Origin: Xiphophorus maculatus
Lineage: Eukaryota > Chordata > Actinopteri > Cyprinodontiformes > Poeciliidae
Assembly: GCF_002775205.1 (NCBI RefSeq)
Contig: NC_036447.1
Coordinates: 19,264,501-19,328,500 of the forward strand
Length of the DNA stretch: 64,000 nt
Reading direction: 5' to 3'
Shown: one piece after another, positions 63,725 through 64,000 of the stretch
Layout: each line of letters starts with the position of its first letter
Numbering within the stretch: the stretch's first letter is position 1
Program-made: the position numbers and the translations under genes
Notes under the pieces: generated by a model
Told to the model about the DNA's origin: nothing
Database searches by the model: none
What the model saw: only the letters and a program-made list of their open reading frames with translations

Positions 63725-63840
63725 TGTATATATATATATAAATTTATATGTATGTGTATAAACACATATCACTCTTTCCAATTCAATATATACTATATAT
63801 ATATATATAGATAGATAGATTTATATGTATGTGTATAAAC
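63540..63840 (+). repeat. TA-rich tandem satellite, about 108-bp unit
   Basis: Units of (TA)n plus 'tatgtatgtgtataaacaca' plus 'tatcactctttccaattcaa' recur at about 63638, 63746 and 63826; the last is cut after 'gtataaac' by the hAT copy at 63841. A shorter initial unit precedes 63590. Peptides encoded here are artefacts. Confidence 0.85.
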
Positions 63841-64000
63841 CAGAGGTGTGACCAAGTCACTGTGTTGCAAGTCTCAAGTAAGTCTCAAGTCTTTGTCCTC
63901 AAGTCCGAGTCAAGTCTCAAGTAAAGACAGGCAAAAGTCGAGTCAAGTCTCAAGTCAGGAACCTTTAATTTCAAGTCATTTCGAGTCGTTTTTATTTTAT
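63841..64000 (+). mobile_element. hAT element, copy 3, running off the window
   Basis: Starts CAGAGGTGTGACCAAGTCA and matches 56513-56672 almost base for base, in the same orientation. It carries the 'aaaagtcgag' variant shared with the inverted arm of copy 2 rather than 'aaaagccgag' of copy 1. It has inserted in the third TA-satellite unit after 'gtataaac', the likely 8-bp target sequence. Confidence 0.85.

Noticed and set aside
63472..63781. Ile/Tyr-rich ORFs
   Set aside because: Translations of the TA satellite.

Overview
The window is vertebrate genomic DNA, almost certainly from a teleost fish. It has AT-rich introns with GT-AG boundaries, long CA/GATA/GACA microsatellites, an L2-type LINE, RTE-type LINE tails, many decayed Tc1/mariner copies, and hAT elements with CAGGGG/CAGAGG-type ends. 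Gene content is vertebrate: pi4k2b (3' half), htra3, gpr78 and cpz, all on the + strand. In human, HTRA3, GPR78 and CPZ lie together on 4p16, and PI4K2B is further along the same arm (recalled knowledge), so the block looks like conserved synteny. The species cannot be named from the sequence.

Layout. 201-3331: last six exons of pi4k2b, 3'UTR to about 4500. 5563-11184: ten-exon htra3 (signal peptide, IGFBP, Kazal, S1C protease, PDZ), flanked by two CTCF-like sites. 11185-26100: gene-poor, with Tc1-like relics, a clean 221-bp hAT MITE with target-site duplication, and a 5'-truncated L2 LINE on the - strand whose 3' end runs into 235 bp of GATA. 26293-28500: three-exon gpr78. 29220-29960: decayed Tc1 transposase. 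30748-38648: twelve-exon cpz (frizzled cysteine-rich domain, M14 carboxypeptidase, transthyretin-like domain), with a possible extra in-frame Ser/Arg exon in intron 1. 38650-60800: 22 kb without a recognised gene, holding three unidentified exon-like islands, a Harbinger relic, RTE and Tc1 relics, and a pair of 749-bp near-identical inverted hAT arms, one copy carrying a BED zinc-finger exon. 61019-62782: an uninterrupted 587-codon coiled-coil gene with a tandem internal duplication and an RFX X-box plus CRE upstream, suggesting a ciliary or sperm protein. 62795-64000: LINE tail, tetranucleotide and TA satellites, and the start of a third hAT copy.

The genes do not form an operon. Three products act in the secretory or extracellular space or at the membrane (HTRA3, CPZ, GPR78), and PI4K2B acts on endosomal and plasma membranes. 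Most unusual observations: (1) several perfect short hairpins (mostly 15-bp arms, 5-nt loops), one of which shifts the L2 reading frame by a 17-nt insertion; (2) the hAT inverted pair with rearranged interior; (3) the intronless duplicated coiled-coil gene with its cilia-type promoter; (4) the candidate cpz cassette exon; (5) exon-like islands between cpz and the coiled-coil gene that I could not identify.
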